Shown here: positions 44,168-55,140 of the stretch, piece by piece | Layout of the letters: every line of letters starts with the position of its first letter | How positions within the stretch are numbered: position 1 is the first letter of the stretch | Assembly (NCBI RefSeq): GCF_963422355.1 | Contig: NC_085088.1 | Location: 6,822,014-6,886,013, forward strand | Source of the DNA: Corticium candelabrum | Taxonomy: Eukaryota > Porifera > Homoscleromorpha > Homosclerophorida > Plakinidae | DNA: 64,000 nucleotides | Direction: 5' to 3' | Program-made: the position numbers and the translations under genes | The notes under the pieces: model-generated | Database searches by the model: none | Told to the model about the DNA's origin: nothing | Seen by the model: the letters and a program-made list of their open reading frames with translations, nothing else

Positions 44168-44555
44168 ATAAATGTAGTTCTGACCAAACTCATTTCCTCT
44201 AGAAAGCCCACCCACACCCAAGTACAATGAAGCCTCCCTAAATAGAACACCACTAGGGAGCCAGCGTTAATTTACAAGGTTCATGTCCTAAACAAGCTTG
44301 CAATATGTCCTGTAAACTGGAAGCTGCAAGCTTAAGGTTTGATGTACAATTTTGTACTGTAGTTCATTGTCACTGATTTATATTGCTGTGATATTTCCAG
44401 TCTAACACTGCAGCACAACATCTGACTAGCTAAATGACAAAATCCTTGAAATGTTTTATTGTTGAAGTTTATAGTTTTCACTCTTCCGAAAAACCTTATC
44501 ATGTTTCTGCATGGTCAACGACTTGTGAGAAACTGTTAGATGCACAATAGTACTA

Positions 44556-44917
44556 CACTCAAACCTCTCTAATCTGGACCTCCGATATCCGGGCACTTTT
44601 ACCCAGAGCATGGGAGGTTTTGGGGCTCCAAGGTAAGCACTTTGGCAAGAAACTCCACGTATAGACACTAATTAGATTGACACCAGAAAGTCACGCACCA
44701 GTAGGTAGGACATGCTTATGGCTGCTTCTGGACAATGTACAATTGTGTACTGTACACTTATACTGTACGCAGAACTGCCTCGACGATCACCAACCATATA
44801 TTAAAATGGTCTGGGATCCCAAGAACATAACGCGCGTTACCTCTTTCTCTCTTCGGGCAATTCTCAAATCCGGACAGTGGCTGGTCCCATACTACCCTGA
44901 TTGGGGAGGTTTGTGTG
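44556..44917. mobile_element. pogo/Tigger-type MITE remnant
   Basis: The left end CACTCAAACCTCTCTAATC and the right end (other strand) CACACAAACCTCCCCAATC pair, with TA on the outside of both. About 362 bp, no coding sequence. Both ends carry a TCCGGA/ATCCGG-type block further in. Confidence 0.55.
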
Positions 44918-45234
44918 TACTTGTGACGTGTGGCTAGTTTATTGCTTACAACACTAGCAGCTATAACACAACTGAACAAGACTACGCGCTAACAACTGTG
45001 TCCGGCTTACAAGATTGGTAGAATACAACTACTAGTATGACGTCACTCTAGTGATGTCAAGCTATCTCGTTACAGTACTAAAGTCTGTTCACGAATTACA
45101 TGTACTCGTGTCTGAGGGTTGGACCTTAGCTAAACAGATTATCAAGAAAGCGGGATGTTATGTTTGTATAAGAAGCTATCTTAGACTAATTGCATTCTTA
45201 GCGTGTGTTGTCGCAAGGACGCAAACCACTAGAT

Positions 45235-45336
45235 ATGGTGATTGAAGTAAACCCTAACGAAGAGTCAGATGGTGGTGAGTCTGATTTCACAGAGAGCTAT
45301 GACGAAGATCAAATGCAAGACACAGGAAATCAATAA
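45235..45336 (+). CDS. Possible acidic terminal exon
   Basis: After CCACTAG the plus strand reads MVIEVNPNEESDGGESDFTE and a further acidic stretch to TAA, 33 codons. It looks like the acidic C-terminus of a nuclear protein. Upstream exons were not resolved; a fragment at 45,051-45,180 could be one. Confidence 0.3.
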   Translation: MVIEVNPNEESDGGESDFTESYDEDQMQDTGNQ

Positions 45337-45949
45337 ATGCTTGCTTGTACTGTACACGAGTTTCTAATTGTTTGCGTCATTAGTATTTTGTTACACCCCT
45401 TCTTAGTTTGATAAAGAGTTATCTCACTTGGGGTTGTCTCTAGATTGATCTATTTAAGCTTGTCTCCACCGCTAACTCATTACAATTCCGGAAGTTGCTT
45501 ATGCTGGTCTTCTTTTCATAGCAAGAAATATATGATTATGATAATTGAATTAAGCTCTTCAAGAGCTGTCCATCGATATCAATTAGATCTCGGAAACCCA
45601 TACTATAGTCCTGCTACGCGCTGAATTCCTCAGTCCATCTAATGCGTGAACGGACTTTAGTGCTTCAATGAACTACATGCATGTACGTTCAGGACGGGTC
45701 ACATGAAGGTTGTGCTAGTTCTTCAGATTCCGCCAGATTCAACCTGATGGAAAATGCATGAACACACTTTGAGGACTACGCTCAAGCGCTGCCTCGGTAA
45801 GACCCTCTTGAGTCTTCGGATACATTTCGCAAGTTACCCTCGTGACCAAATTGCATAGCAAGAAACCCCCGTATAACTGGACTTTCTTTCCCGTTTAAAT
45901 TAACAAGCTACAGTAGTCTAACTCCCTTTTCACAAATCAGTCAATTTGC
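45337..45949. other. No supported gene
   Basis: No domain or ordered repeat was recognised in this stretch. A TTAAGCTCTTCAAGAGCT palindrome lies at about 45,549, reminiscent of, but not identical to, the inner part of the 201-bp inverted repeats. Confidence 0.3.
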
Positions 45950-47588
45950 AGAACTAGACTAGTAAACATAGCAGACGAACGATTTCGTAGACATCTGCGA
46001 ACATTTGCAATTCTGTTACAAGTCAACAAGAACAGAAGAAAAACATTTGACAAATACAATTTATTTTCTTTCCTACCTGTTCTTGCAGCTAAAAATTTAA
46101 TGAAATCGCTGCACGTGCCCGAACGCGCTTGACTCATTTTCCCGAGGTTGACGCGTGAACACAAGAATGCTTTCAAAATATTCACGGCACGGGTGCGCGC
46201 TGCACACGGCACGAGCGCGCACTGCACACGGCATGACCCCTCTCGGCCACGGCACATTTGTGAGAAGATACGGTACCACTTTAGAATGTGAATGATTGTT
46301 CAGTAAACATTTGATTTCTAGATGTTTATTTTGCATTGGTGCCAGTAAATTATCTTTTTTGGTACCATCGTCAGTCATGACTGTTTTGATAGTTGTAGTT
46401 GGGGCAGCATCCTTGATGGCTTGTAAAAAGTGCTGCACATATTGCTTTTCCTCTTTGCTACAAATGCACCAACCAACCGTTCTTCCTACGTGGCATAGGG
46501 AAATATGTTAGTTGTTTATTTAAGTTAAGTCAATCCCGTGCAAAAGCCACGCATCTCTGGCAATGAGCACCTTGCCCAAACTGATCAGCAACCATCACAG
46601 TGATAAGCTTGAAGTCATAATGGTTTGTGCCATGTGCCGAATCCATGCACAGAACGTTCATGGCATACTTCTGAAACAATTCTTTCTTGTGCTTTGTTTG
46701 AAGACACAAAGGAAGGATTCTGCTGGAAGATCTGGTACAATGTCATTTTTATGCCCCATTCCTTGTACAGAAGAACTGGATTGTATTTCTCCTCCTATAA
46801 TTTCTGCACAAGAGATTGGACAGACTCTGCATCACTTGTGTGACCAAAATTGGCAAAGTCGATTGAATTCCTCTGACAGTTTCGTACATCCTGTCTTGTA
46901 ACAAAGTGATCTTGCCGAGCAAGATTGTCAAATTCATCTCTGTTCTCTCTGCTAGCTAGCTCCTGCCTGAAGTCCATATACCAACAACCACAGTCAACAA
47001 CAATAGCTACACTACCTACTTGTAATTAGTAAGTTTGAACTGAAAATCTTGGTTCCCAATTTAAATTGTTTGTAAAGCAAGGAAACCATTACAGGAAGTG
47101 AGAAGCATCAAGGAGACTAGTGCATTCAAGACAAAAATAGACCAACACAATTGACACATTCATTTCGAGGATGCATCAAAGAGAGCAACAAACACATTGT
47201 TTGTCTTACCTTCAAGAACTCGCTCAATTGTCACTTCCATTATCAATTTCTGAATCATTTTGTCCTTGCACGAGGCCGGGAGATGGAGAAAATGGCTCTC
47301 TTTTACACCTGGATTGTGACCAGTATGGCCACTAACGTACCACACCTTCACAGTCTCTTCAGTTTCAATGCTTACATTCATCCTTGCAAGACAGGGACGT
47401 TCCATTCGCTTGCTTTTTGTATCTCTTCTTTGTTCTGATGTTGTACTGTCCCTCACAGTCGGTTTGTAGCTTCGGCAGCAGACACAGTAGACAAACTGCT
47501 TCTCAGCTAGATAAATACACTGTACATGTACATCACATACATACATACATGATAGATAGATAGATAGATAGATAGTTAGGGTGTGCAC
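45950..47588 (-). pseudogene. MULE-type transposase gene (FAR1/MULE-like)
   Basis: Blocks in minus order: 47,490-47,165 with a basic N-terminal domain (RDTKSKRMERPCLARMNVSI, VWYVSGHTGHNPG, HFLHLPASCKDKMIQKL); 46,977-46,800 (ARQDHFVTRQDVRNCQRN; HTSDAESVQSLVQKL); about 46,790-46,550 (YNPVLLYKEWGIKMTL, then CMDSAHGTNHYDFKLITVMV); and 46,438-46,300 (HFLQAIKDAAPTTTIKTVMTDDG). Asp of MDSAHGTN and of TVMTDDG are the first two catalytic positions of MULE transposases, which cut and paste DNA. The C-terminal glutamate region and ends were not identified, and at least one shift occurs near 46,790, so it is probably a dead or incomplete copy. Confidence 0.65.
47535..47575. repeat. ACAT/GATA tetranucleotide microsatellite
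   Basis: CATACATACATACAT followed by GATA repeated about six times. Confidence 0.95.
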
Positions 47589-47909
47589 GTTTTCTGTGAG
47601 CTCCCTATTTTGCCGTCTTTTCTTGCTTTGGAGAGTTTTTCGCTCTAGCTGTCGATCACATTTCAGTAGCTGACGTCTTTAGCTACTGTTTGATACGAAG
47701 AACGCGTCATTTGACGCCAGTTTTTTTCATTGTCTTTGACTGATCGAGTGACACGTGATCAAGAAGTCTCAGTCTACGGGGAAACGTCGTGCAGACAGAC
47801 AGCCAACCAACCGTTTCAGGTCTTTTGCGTGTCTGTTCTTCGCTTTGTATCTTGTACGCAGAGTTTCTCTGCCGTACGAGTGACTGCGCTTGTGTTCGTC
47901 AAAGTCAAC

Positions 47910-48483
47910 ATGGCGGCGCACATTGTACGCGACTTGTCACTGAGGATTCGAATAGACGAAAGCCTGTCAGTATCATATAACGAAGTAGAAGAGGCGGTGT
48001 TGCAACACGTATGCGTCGACGAAGTAAGCTGCATAGCCAGAGTACAACGTCATCACTACCAAGTCACTCTGAAGAATCAAACAGCCAAAGAGACACTCCT
48101 GACACACGGAGTAGACGTCAAAGCAAGGCATTTCGCGTGCGAAAGCGTACAGAAACCGAAGACTCAGTACACAGCAGTCACGGTGTTGATGTCTTTTGAA
48201 ATGGATGATAATCACGTGACTTCCATACTGTGCAGAACGGGCACACTTGTATCGACGAGAAGGCCTAGCCAGCAAGAAACATCCAACCATCGAAACGGGT
48301 GTCCGATTATTTAAGTTTAAGGATTGTACAGCCGACGACTTTCCTACTCTAATCACAATTGGTCACTACAATCTGGTAGTGCGAGTGTGCGGGAAAATGT
48401 TGAGGCACTGCTATCGGTGCAAGAGTGCATCACATTTAGTCAGCGAGTGTCCCGAACCGGACCCTCGTTCACACGACTGGTAG
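47910..48483 (+). pseudogene. CCHC-knuckle gag/ORF1-like (ZCCHC3-like) protein
   Basis: The frame from MAAHIVRDLSLRIRIDESLS runs to about 48,245, then shifts by one base and continues (YRREGLASKKHPTIETGVRL) to a zinc knuckle CYRCKSASHLVSEC (Cys-x2-Cys-x4-His-x4-Cys) just before a stop at 48,481-48,483. The central part resembles an RRM-like fold (VTVLMSFEMDDNHVTSIL). This layout is that of ORF1 proteins of some LINEs and of ZCCHC3-like host proteins. Two overlapping frames show it is interrupted once. Confidence 0.5.
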
Positions 48484-48489
48484 GCAGAG

Positions 48490-49863
48490 ATGGATGCCGA
48501 CACAAATACCTCGGAACCCTATCCCGTGCGCGAGAGAGCTGGCTCGCCGCGGACATACGACGGTAGATCGTGTGCGCGCACACCTGAATTGCCGTATCTA
48601 GAAGTAGAAAACTCCATCCTAGAAGGCGACAGACAATGCGACGCTTCTCTAGGCGCGCCCTCGTCTTCTGTTACAGTGGACAACTCGGACCTTCTTGTCA
48701 TTAATTTAGTCCTGTTTCTGCATACTGCCATATGCTATCCGGTTGGTTGAATTGACGGGCTAAATAAGTTACAATCTGGTGTTATATATTTGAACTTTGT
48801 TTGCAGCCGGCCAGATCTAACCGAGCACGCTCAACTGCTGGGTATCAATGTGGAATAATGGTGTCAGAAAGAATGGATCCGGATTCACCTGCAACTGCAG
48901 ACTTGGAACCGCATTGGTTAGCTGAGTCTTTGACTTAGGAAATTTTCGCTATTGATCGTGTCTTTGATCTGTTTCTATGTAACTGCAGCGAGCCTGACAA
49001 AGATTCAGAAGAGATCAATGTTGAATGCATTACGCCTGACTGTGATCAGGTATAGGCGTATACTCTCGTGTACAATATCGTTAGTAAACTAAAGTAGTCA
49101 GTTGGTTTAGCTAGACATGCAAGATCGCCCTTCACTAATTACTATAGCATAGTCGTTTTTTATAATTAGATTAACTTGATTGAGGCCATAACCTAATTAT
49201 TTACTGCTGTTTTGACAGCAAGGTCAACACTCTGGAGATCTAGATTTAGAGAACGAGTACAACGGCTGGAAGGCACTGTGATAAAGATGGCAGATAACTT
49301 GGAAGAGGTAAGATTCAATTGCTGCACACCGCTCAAAGAGAACATCCTGGGTGCAGTTTGTTGCACTTGTTGCATGATTTGCTCTAGATAAACAATTACA
49401 TCACAAAACATCTTTTCTAATTAATGAATCAGCGCTTTTAAATTTAGATCATTAATAGAAGAACTGGAAATGAAGAATTGGAAATGAAGAATTAGAAAGT
49501 GACAACGTAATTCTTCTCAATTGAACTTCCTTGTGTCTTCAATTTATTACTATTAAGTTAAATAATGTGTTAATTGTTCTTGGAGAATATGAAGATGGCA
49601 ACAATCTAGACATGGTTTGTGGTTTTTCGTCATTGTTAACAGAAATTCAGAGACTTAATTTCATGATTGATGTCTTTCTAGCCTTTTTTGAAAACGAAAT
49701 GAAAGCTGCATCATCCGCTTCTGTGGCCGTGAGAGAACTAGCTGCAATTGTCTTTACAAAAGACGAATTGATTATCAGCAGTGTACGTCGGCTGAAAAGC
49801 CACAAAGATAAGCAAGCAAAGCTTTCCCAGCCACCTAGGAAGCTTGAAGAATTACGCAGTTAG
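48490..49863 (+). pseudogene. Coiled-coil/BEN-like multi-exon gene, copy 1
   Basis: Exon-like blocks: 48,490-48,690 (MDADTNTSEPYPVRERAGSP), 48,808-48,914 (ends ATADLEPHW), 48,989-49,049 (SEPDKDSEEINVECITPDCD), 49,219-49,307 (coiled coil; one base lost so that LRERVQRLE becomes a shifted read) and about 49,580-49,863 (FSSLLTEIQRLNFMIDVFLA then AAIVFTKDELIISSVRRLK). The last block resembles the start of a BEN domain (VFT.EEL..SSV), which binds DNA, but this is tentative. The acceptor AG before the last exon is missing here (TTCTTGGAG against TTTTAGGAG in copy 2). A related gene seems to start at 63,439. Confidence 0.45.
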
Positions 49864-50690
49864 TACTTATATAGACATTCAGTATGAGTACAATTTACAA
49901 AAAAAGTCTACTTTTTTACTAATATATAACTCCGTTCATGGCACGTACTCTTTTTATAGCAAGGTATATTGCTTGTAAGTTTTCAGTCTGGAATTCATGC
50001 AGCTAGAATAGTCAACATGCGTACGAACAATTGAAGCAAACTTCCATATTGCGTTAATGACTATAAAATGCATGCTCTCATAATAATATGATTTGTTTTA
50101 AAATCATTACATGCAAGCACCAAGAAAGTCTAGTCGCAGCAGTATTATTAAACACATGTACAAATACAATACACTTTAATTAATTGCAATAGCAAGTAAC
50201 TTGATATAGACTACCTGTGCACTGTATATTGCTCATGGTCGCATTCAGTAATCGAGTCTTAAGCAATAATAATGTAATGTAATAGTTTGTGTTGCTGTAT
50301 TGTGCAATGTGGCTAAATGCTAGAACCTGAGCTTGGTTTGTGTGCCTAGTCATTATCAAGACGTACCACGACATTTCTGAAGGGAAGATCAACCAAATCC
50401 TGGGAGACAACTTGAAATACTTGCGAGTAAAAGACAACCAATGACATTGTATGGATGCGTATTATAGCTGGAAAAGTATGTCTAGATGTTAATTGTGCAA
50501 TACAGCGATTTCCAATCACCATTTCTTGTGCCAAATAGAGTTCCTGCCTGTGAACAACTGGTTGATCCGTGCAACACGGAATTCAGTGTATACTACCCTA
50601 GTTTTAGCACCACCGTTATTTCCATGGATCCATGGAAGCAAGAAAAATTCCGGAAATGTTCCATGCTTGAACAGAAATAATAACCCTGAT
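49131..50690. repeat. Duplicated block, copy 1 (about 1.5 kb)
   Basis: Homologous along its length to 58,197-59,615 in the same orientation: the coiled-coil exon, its introns, the last exon and about 800 bp of downstream DNA. This copy has about 100 bp extra at 49,410-49,510, with GAAGAATTGGAAAT repeats. Both copies run directly into a palindromic CATGG array. Confidence 0.85.
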
Positions 50691-51060
50691 TGCCATGGAA
50701 AATTTTTCCCCTGCTTTCAGGGTAACCATGGTAGAAATATGATGCTTTCATGGAAATTTCGCCTTGAAATTTCCATGGAAATTCCATGAAATTCCTTGCT
50801 TTGTCTGGCACTGCCCGTGTCAGGTGTAGTAAGGAAATAGTAGGGAATTCAAGGTTACACCATGGTTACCGTGCTTTGAGAACATGGGAATTGCAAGAAA
50901 AAGCAAGGTAAACCATGATTACCCTGCTTTCAAGGCATGGTAAGAACTGGGCATTCATGGTCACCCTAGATTCCATGCTTTCATGGCAAGGTAAAATTTA
51001 TGGTAAACAGGGTATGATGCCAACCTTACTTTCTATGCTTTCAGGGCAAGATAGAAATCA
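50620..51060. repeat. Degenerate palindromic CATGG/CCATG array 1
   Basis: Many short inverted pairs around CATGG and CCATG (for example TTCCATGGATCCATGGAA, AACCATGGTTACC, TTTCATGGCAAGGTAAA), spaced roughly 30-60 bp. Coding sense is absent. The same type of array follows the second copy of the duplicated block. Confidence 0.6.
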
Positions 51061-51552
51061 TGATAGTTTTGCTCAAGCCACATATTGTATGCTCTTCCAT
51101 AGCAATATGTAATAATTATATGATAGACAAATTTAAAGAATTTTACTCATATCCTACTTTATGGCATCATCATGATGATCATTATCATCATCATTATCAT
51201 CTTCCGACATCATATATTATTATAAAACACAAACAAACAATATCATCAGCGTAATCTCTCGTACATGTAGAGTAGTCTGCGTGATTCTCATTATTATTGT
51301 AACATGCATCCAAGTCATATTAACAGACTCGTTATAATTATTTGTTATTCCGTGTGACTCCCTGTCGTTTCGTGTAATTTGGCCATCGCTCCCGTGACTC
51401 GATCCCTGTAATATATTCAAAAAGTTTCGTAGGAGTTTGGTCTCCCTATTACGAAGTTGTGGGGCAATGTCTGCTTGTCTTGATAAAGACGATTTTGTCG
51501 TGAACGTCTTCTAGACTGACAATTCTAGGCATAGAGAAAACGAAACAAGTAA
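51061..51552. other. AT-rich gene-free stretch
   Basis: A CATCATNATCATNAT simple stretch at about 51,164-51,205; nothing else was recognised. Confidence 0.35.
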
Positions 51553-52618
51553 GTGTACAAAAATAGAAGTGCGGTGGAGAAGTTCTCTCGTGAACTTAAA
51601 CATCGCGTTCCTGAAGCGACAGTAAGAAACTTCAAGCGCCATCTGAAAGAGCAGATGAAGCGGGGAAAAGAGTACGACGAAATTCGCGTCGAGTCGTCTG
51701 GCCCTCGAAGGTGCCCTCTTTTGCTGCCGGTTGAGATTGATGATCTGACGAAGAAACTCGTCCGTAGCCTGCGCTCTGATGGTTCTCCTATCAGTACGGA
51801 TATTGTTCTGGCATCGGCCAAGGGCATCGTTGCGCACAAAACGTGTCACTTCTGAAGGAGCACGGCAGACACATCGACTTGAATAAAAGTTGGGCCAAGT
51901 CATTTTTGACTAGGCTTGACTACGTCAAGAGGAAAGGAACGCGCACCGCTCGCAAAATTCCTCCCGATTTCCCAGAAATGAAGGCTTCCTTTTTGAACAA
52001 GGTGGCTGAGGCAGTCAGCACGTTTCACATCCCGCCAGCAATGGTTGTCAATTGTGATCAAACTGGATCTAAGATGGTGCCGGTAAACCCTTGGAGTTTG
52101 GCTGCAGAGGGTAGCAAGCAAGTGGCAATTGTTTCTTTGGATGATAAACGTGAAATCACTGTACTATTATCTGTGTCCCTTGATGGCCAACTGCTCCCAC
52201 CACAGGTGATCTACGCTGGGAAAACTCCTCGTTGCCATCCATCTTTAGTGGTCAGAATCATTGGTCCACTGAGGAAAGCATGATTGAGTTTATTGAAAAG
52301 GTGTTGAGCCCTCACATGGCAAGAGAAAGACAACATCTGCAGTTACCTGGAGACACGTTTGGTTTGTGCCATTGGGATGTCTTTGCCGCCTATCGATGTC
52401 AAAGTGTCCTCAAGAAATTAGGTGAGCACCACATCAAGGTAGTGTTCATACCAGCAGGATGTACAGCAATGCTACAGCCATTGGACATCTCCATCAATGA
52501 TCCTTTAAAGCGCCATTTGAAGAAGTTTGGAGAATGGTATGCAGAGGAGGTGAAGTCTAGCCTTGACAGCAACGTGGCAATTGAAGACATAAAGGTTATC
52601 ATGAAACCTCTAGGCTGA
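51553..52618 (+). pseudogene. pogo-like DDE transposase, two frameshifts
   Basis: Three overlapping plus frames (51,553-51,855, 51,843-52,283, 52,232-52,618) form one protein. The N-terminal part has HRVPEATVRNFKRHLKEQMK. The middle has NKSWAKSFLTRLDYVKRKGT and VVNCDQTGSKMVPV. The last has FGLCHWDVFAAYRCQ and MLQPLDISINDPLK. Aspartates in NCDQTG, HWDVFAA and PLDISIND match the D-D-D positions of a pogo-like family widespread in cnidarians, sponges and fish. Frameshifts lie near 51,845 and 52,240, and the C-terminus is missing. No inverted repeats were recognised. Confidence 0.75.
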
Positions 52619-53130
52619 AGCTCATTCACTTCCAGTGGCTTGTCAAGACCATCTGCTGGCCCAAGGAGCAGCAAGGTACTATTAAATGTGGCTTTTTTGA
52701 AGCAGGGATCACAGCTGCTACCAAATAAGTACTGTTACTATTGTACCATAAGGGTGCTAGCGCACTTCACAGTCCTGTTTGTGGTCACTTTTGTTTGTTT
52801 GGTGGTAGTTCCTATTTCTTCTTCAGTTTGCTGTAGCATTGACGTTGACCAGGTGACATTGTGTTTCAATGGGTCGGTACTGTAGTTTGGTTTTGTTTTG
52901 TTTATAAACTACTGTACTACTGTTCAACTGGATTCTGCGTACTAGCAACTGGTTGTACTGACATCGTTAACTTTTCTTCCGCTAACCTGCAAAAACATGT
53001 AATTTTGGGGAAATCGTTAACTTTTCTTCCCGTTACATTTTCTTCTTTTACAGTATTCTGTACGGTAACGGTGCAGTAACGTTTTAATCTCCTCGTTCAA
53101 GTACCATATCTACACTTTTAATATTTAGTG
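52619..53130. other. No supported gene
   Basis: Contains a partial direct repeat (TCGTTAACTTTTCTTCC.GTTA at about 52,968 and 53,021). Could include LTR or leader sequence of the gypsy remnant that follows, but no LTR pair was found. Confidence 0.3.
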
Positions 53131-53960
53131 TCTTTACCGATCAAGACCGCCCTGATGTTGCATTTGATCTTAGTATTGGTTCAGGCGGTCGTGTTTGTGT
53201 TGTTCTTACTGTCTCGTACGCTTCAACCGTTATTCTAGACCCGACAACCGTCACACCTGTTGGTGTCGCTGATAGCGATCTGTCGTCGTCGTTGTGCAAT
53301 GATGCACCTCCGTCGTGCTCAGACTCTGTCGTCAGCTCGTCTTCTTTGCTTAACGACCAACTCTCGTCTTCATAACAGTCTTAACTGAATGCGCTTCTGA
53401 ACAGTTATTCTGACTTGTTTGCGCAGCATTCGGACGATTTGGGTCGTATTAATGTGCTAGCACATGCACATCACATTGACACTGGAGATCACCCGCCAAT
53501 TAACGTGCCGCCTTATTGTCTACCACGTTCGACCAGAGATGAAGTAGATCGTCGCCTGGAAACTTTGCCGACGGAAGCCTTGTTTTTCTTCATTCTTCCG
53601 CTCGTAAGCCCGATCTTTCTCCCAAGCTCACTAACCACTATGAAGGTCCTTTCCGAGTTCGGCACAAACTCTCAGACTGGTCTACGAGATATCCCATCTC
53701 CTTACCGGTCGAGTTACTAAAGCACACGCTCAACGCCGTCAGCCGGCACATTATTCGGAAGCTACTACTTCTCAACCTGTTTCCACCCGTGTTCGGCTCT
53801 TTCTTTTCTATGACGACGACGACGCAGATTCTGGCTCAGCTTCTTCGGTTTCCTCTGTCGTTCTCCCTCAGTTTGCGCTTCCTGTTCACGTCCAGTTCGT
53901 GCTACTGCTGGTGTCCCGGTTGCTCGATTTGCTGACGTACTAGTTTTACGGTATCCGTAG
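53131..53960 (+). pseudogene. Ty3/gypsy Pol remnant with a large internal deletion
   Basis: The block around 53,415-53,570 (DLFAQHSDDLGRINVLAHAH, HIDTGDHPPIN) is the start of a Ty3/gypsy reverse transcriptase. Within a few codons it changes to ARKPDLSPKLTNHYEGPFRV, which is the end of the integrase region. The RT core, RNase H and integrase catalytic domain are therefore absent. The tail is proline/serine/acidic with further frame breaks. It is a dead deletion derivative. Confidence 0.65.
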
Positions 53961-54378
53961 AGGCGCCTCGCGTTGGTGATTAGCACGTAGCAACGGAGTT
54001 TTCTGGCTGTCTACTGAAACGCCGCGCTCTAGCTACACAATACGTATTTGTTGAAATCCTGTCATGAAAGCAAACATACAAACTTCTTAGTAATTTAGAC
54101 TGCGCTCGGTAATTACGTATTTAAGCCTGGTAGGTATTGGACAGCCGTCGCCGTTTCGCGATTGTGATCAAGACATAAATGTGCACTCAGTTCCGTTGTA
54201 ACGACAGTGGTATGGTATGTTTGCTGATATTTCTAGTGATATCCTTAAACATTGACTATCTACAGTGTTATATACAGTAGAGCTAGTGTACATACGTAGG
54301 GATTGCGATGATACTGTAGTCCGGGACGTGTTAATAGTTGACAGTGTCAATGCAGGAGATGAATTAGGACGAGGTGGA

Positions 54379-55131
54379 TCAAAGCAATTTGACATCGACT
54401 AGTGTGTGTTGCTCGTCGACAGTTGCATCAAAATTGTTCGTTGAAAGAAGAGTCGCTTCGTTCAGTTGTTTATACGAAACTTTCGGAAGATGAGCGAGTT
54501 TGTAGAGGACGGTGTCGAATGCTCGTACAGTAATAGGTGTGAATTGTAGCTCAGGTTGAATGAGGACAGAAGCTGCAGCTTTGCTTGGGGCTTTGTCCAT
54601 GAGTTTCGTCGTAGAACATTTGGTGCACACTCCTAGGTTCCAATTGTCTGTTTGAGCAGTGACCTTGGCGTTGCATTTCTGACAAGCAACATATATGGTG
54701 AGTTGTTGTACACCAAGAAGAGAGACGTTTTCTAATGTTCGAGTGCCGTCGTTGATTGACGTTTTGCAGGTGTTGCCTAAGTTGGCAACAGAGGTAGCCG
54801 TAGTGCCGAAACGCTGATAGCTCAATTGCCGTTTTTCCTTGTAAGTGGTGATGACAACATTGCTTAGTTTGTAAGATTTTGCAACATCCAGAGTGTTCAC
54901 GTGTTGTTGCCAAAGAGTAAATACAGTTGACGAAGAGCGTCAGCAATGGTCACCGTTTGTTTTTGTAAATTTTTTGCCTGGTATGGTAACTGTTTCGCTC
55001 AAAGACACCACTTTTACCATTACAGTGATTAGTTCACCACTAGGTAATGTTTCAACCTTGTCTAGAGTGGTGACGTCGTCTGGACAGCGTTGTACGTGAA
55101 ATAACGACTCGACGCTGGTGCTATCGTACAT
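54379..55131 (-). pseudogene. RPA-like OB-fold / C4 zinc protein with an in-frame TGA
   Basis: From 55,131 the frame reads FHVQRCPDDVTTLDKVETLP and ELITVMVKVVSLSETVTIPG. A TGA codon at about 54,940 interrupts it, and the same frame continues with VFTLWQQHVNTLDVAKSYKL, then a C4 zinc ribbon (VACQKCNAKVTAQTDNWNLG, VCTKCS) to a stop at 54,379. This is the layout of replication-protein-A-like single-strand binding proteins, which Helitrons and related elements often carry. Around the TGA another frame reads TIADALR, resembling the conserved IAD segment, so compensating indels are possible. Confidence 0.55.
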
Positions 55132-55140
55132 ATCCAGGTG

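Noticed and set aside
47910-48483. Retroviral gag
   Set aside because: A single CCHC knuckle with an RRM-like domain fits LINE ORF1 or ZCCHC3-like proteins better; no capsid-like or protease region.
54920-54960. Selenocysteine recoding of the TGA
   Set aside because: No SECIS-like evidence, and a competing frame explains the site better by indels.
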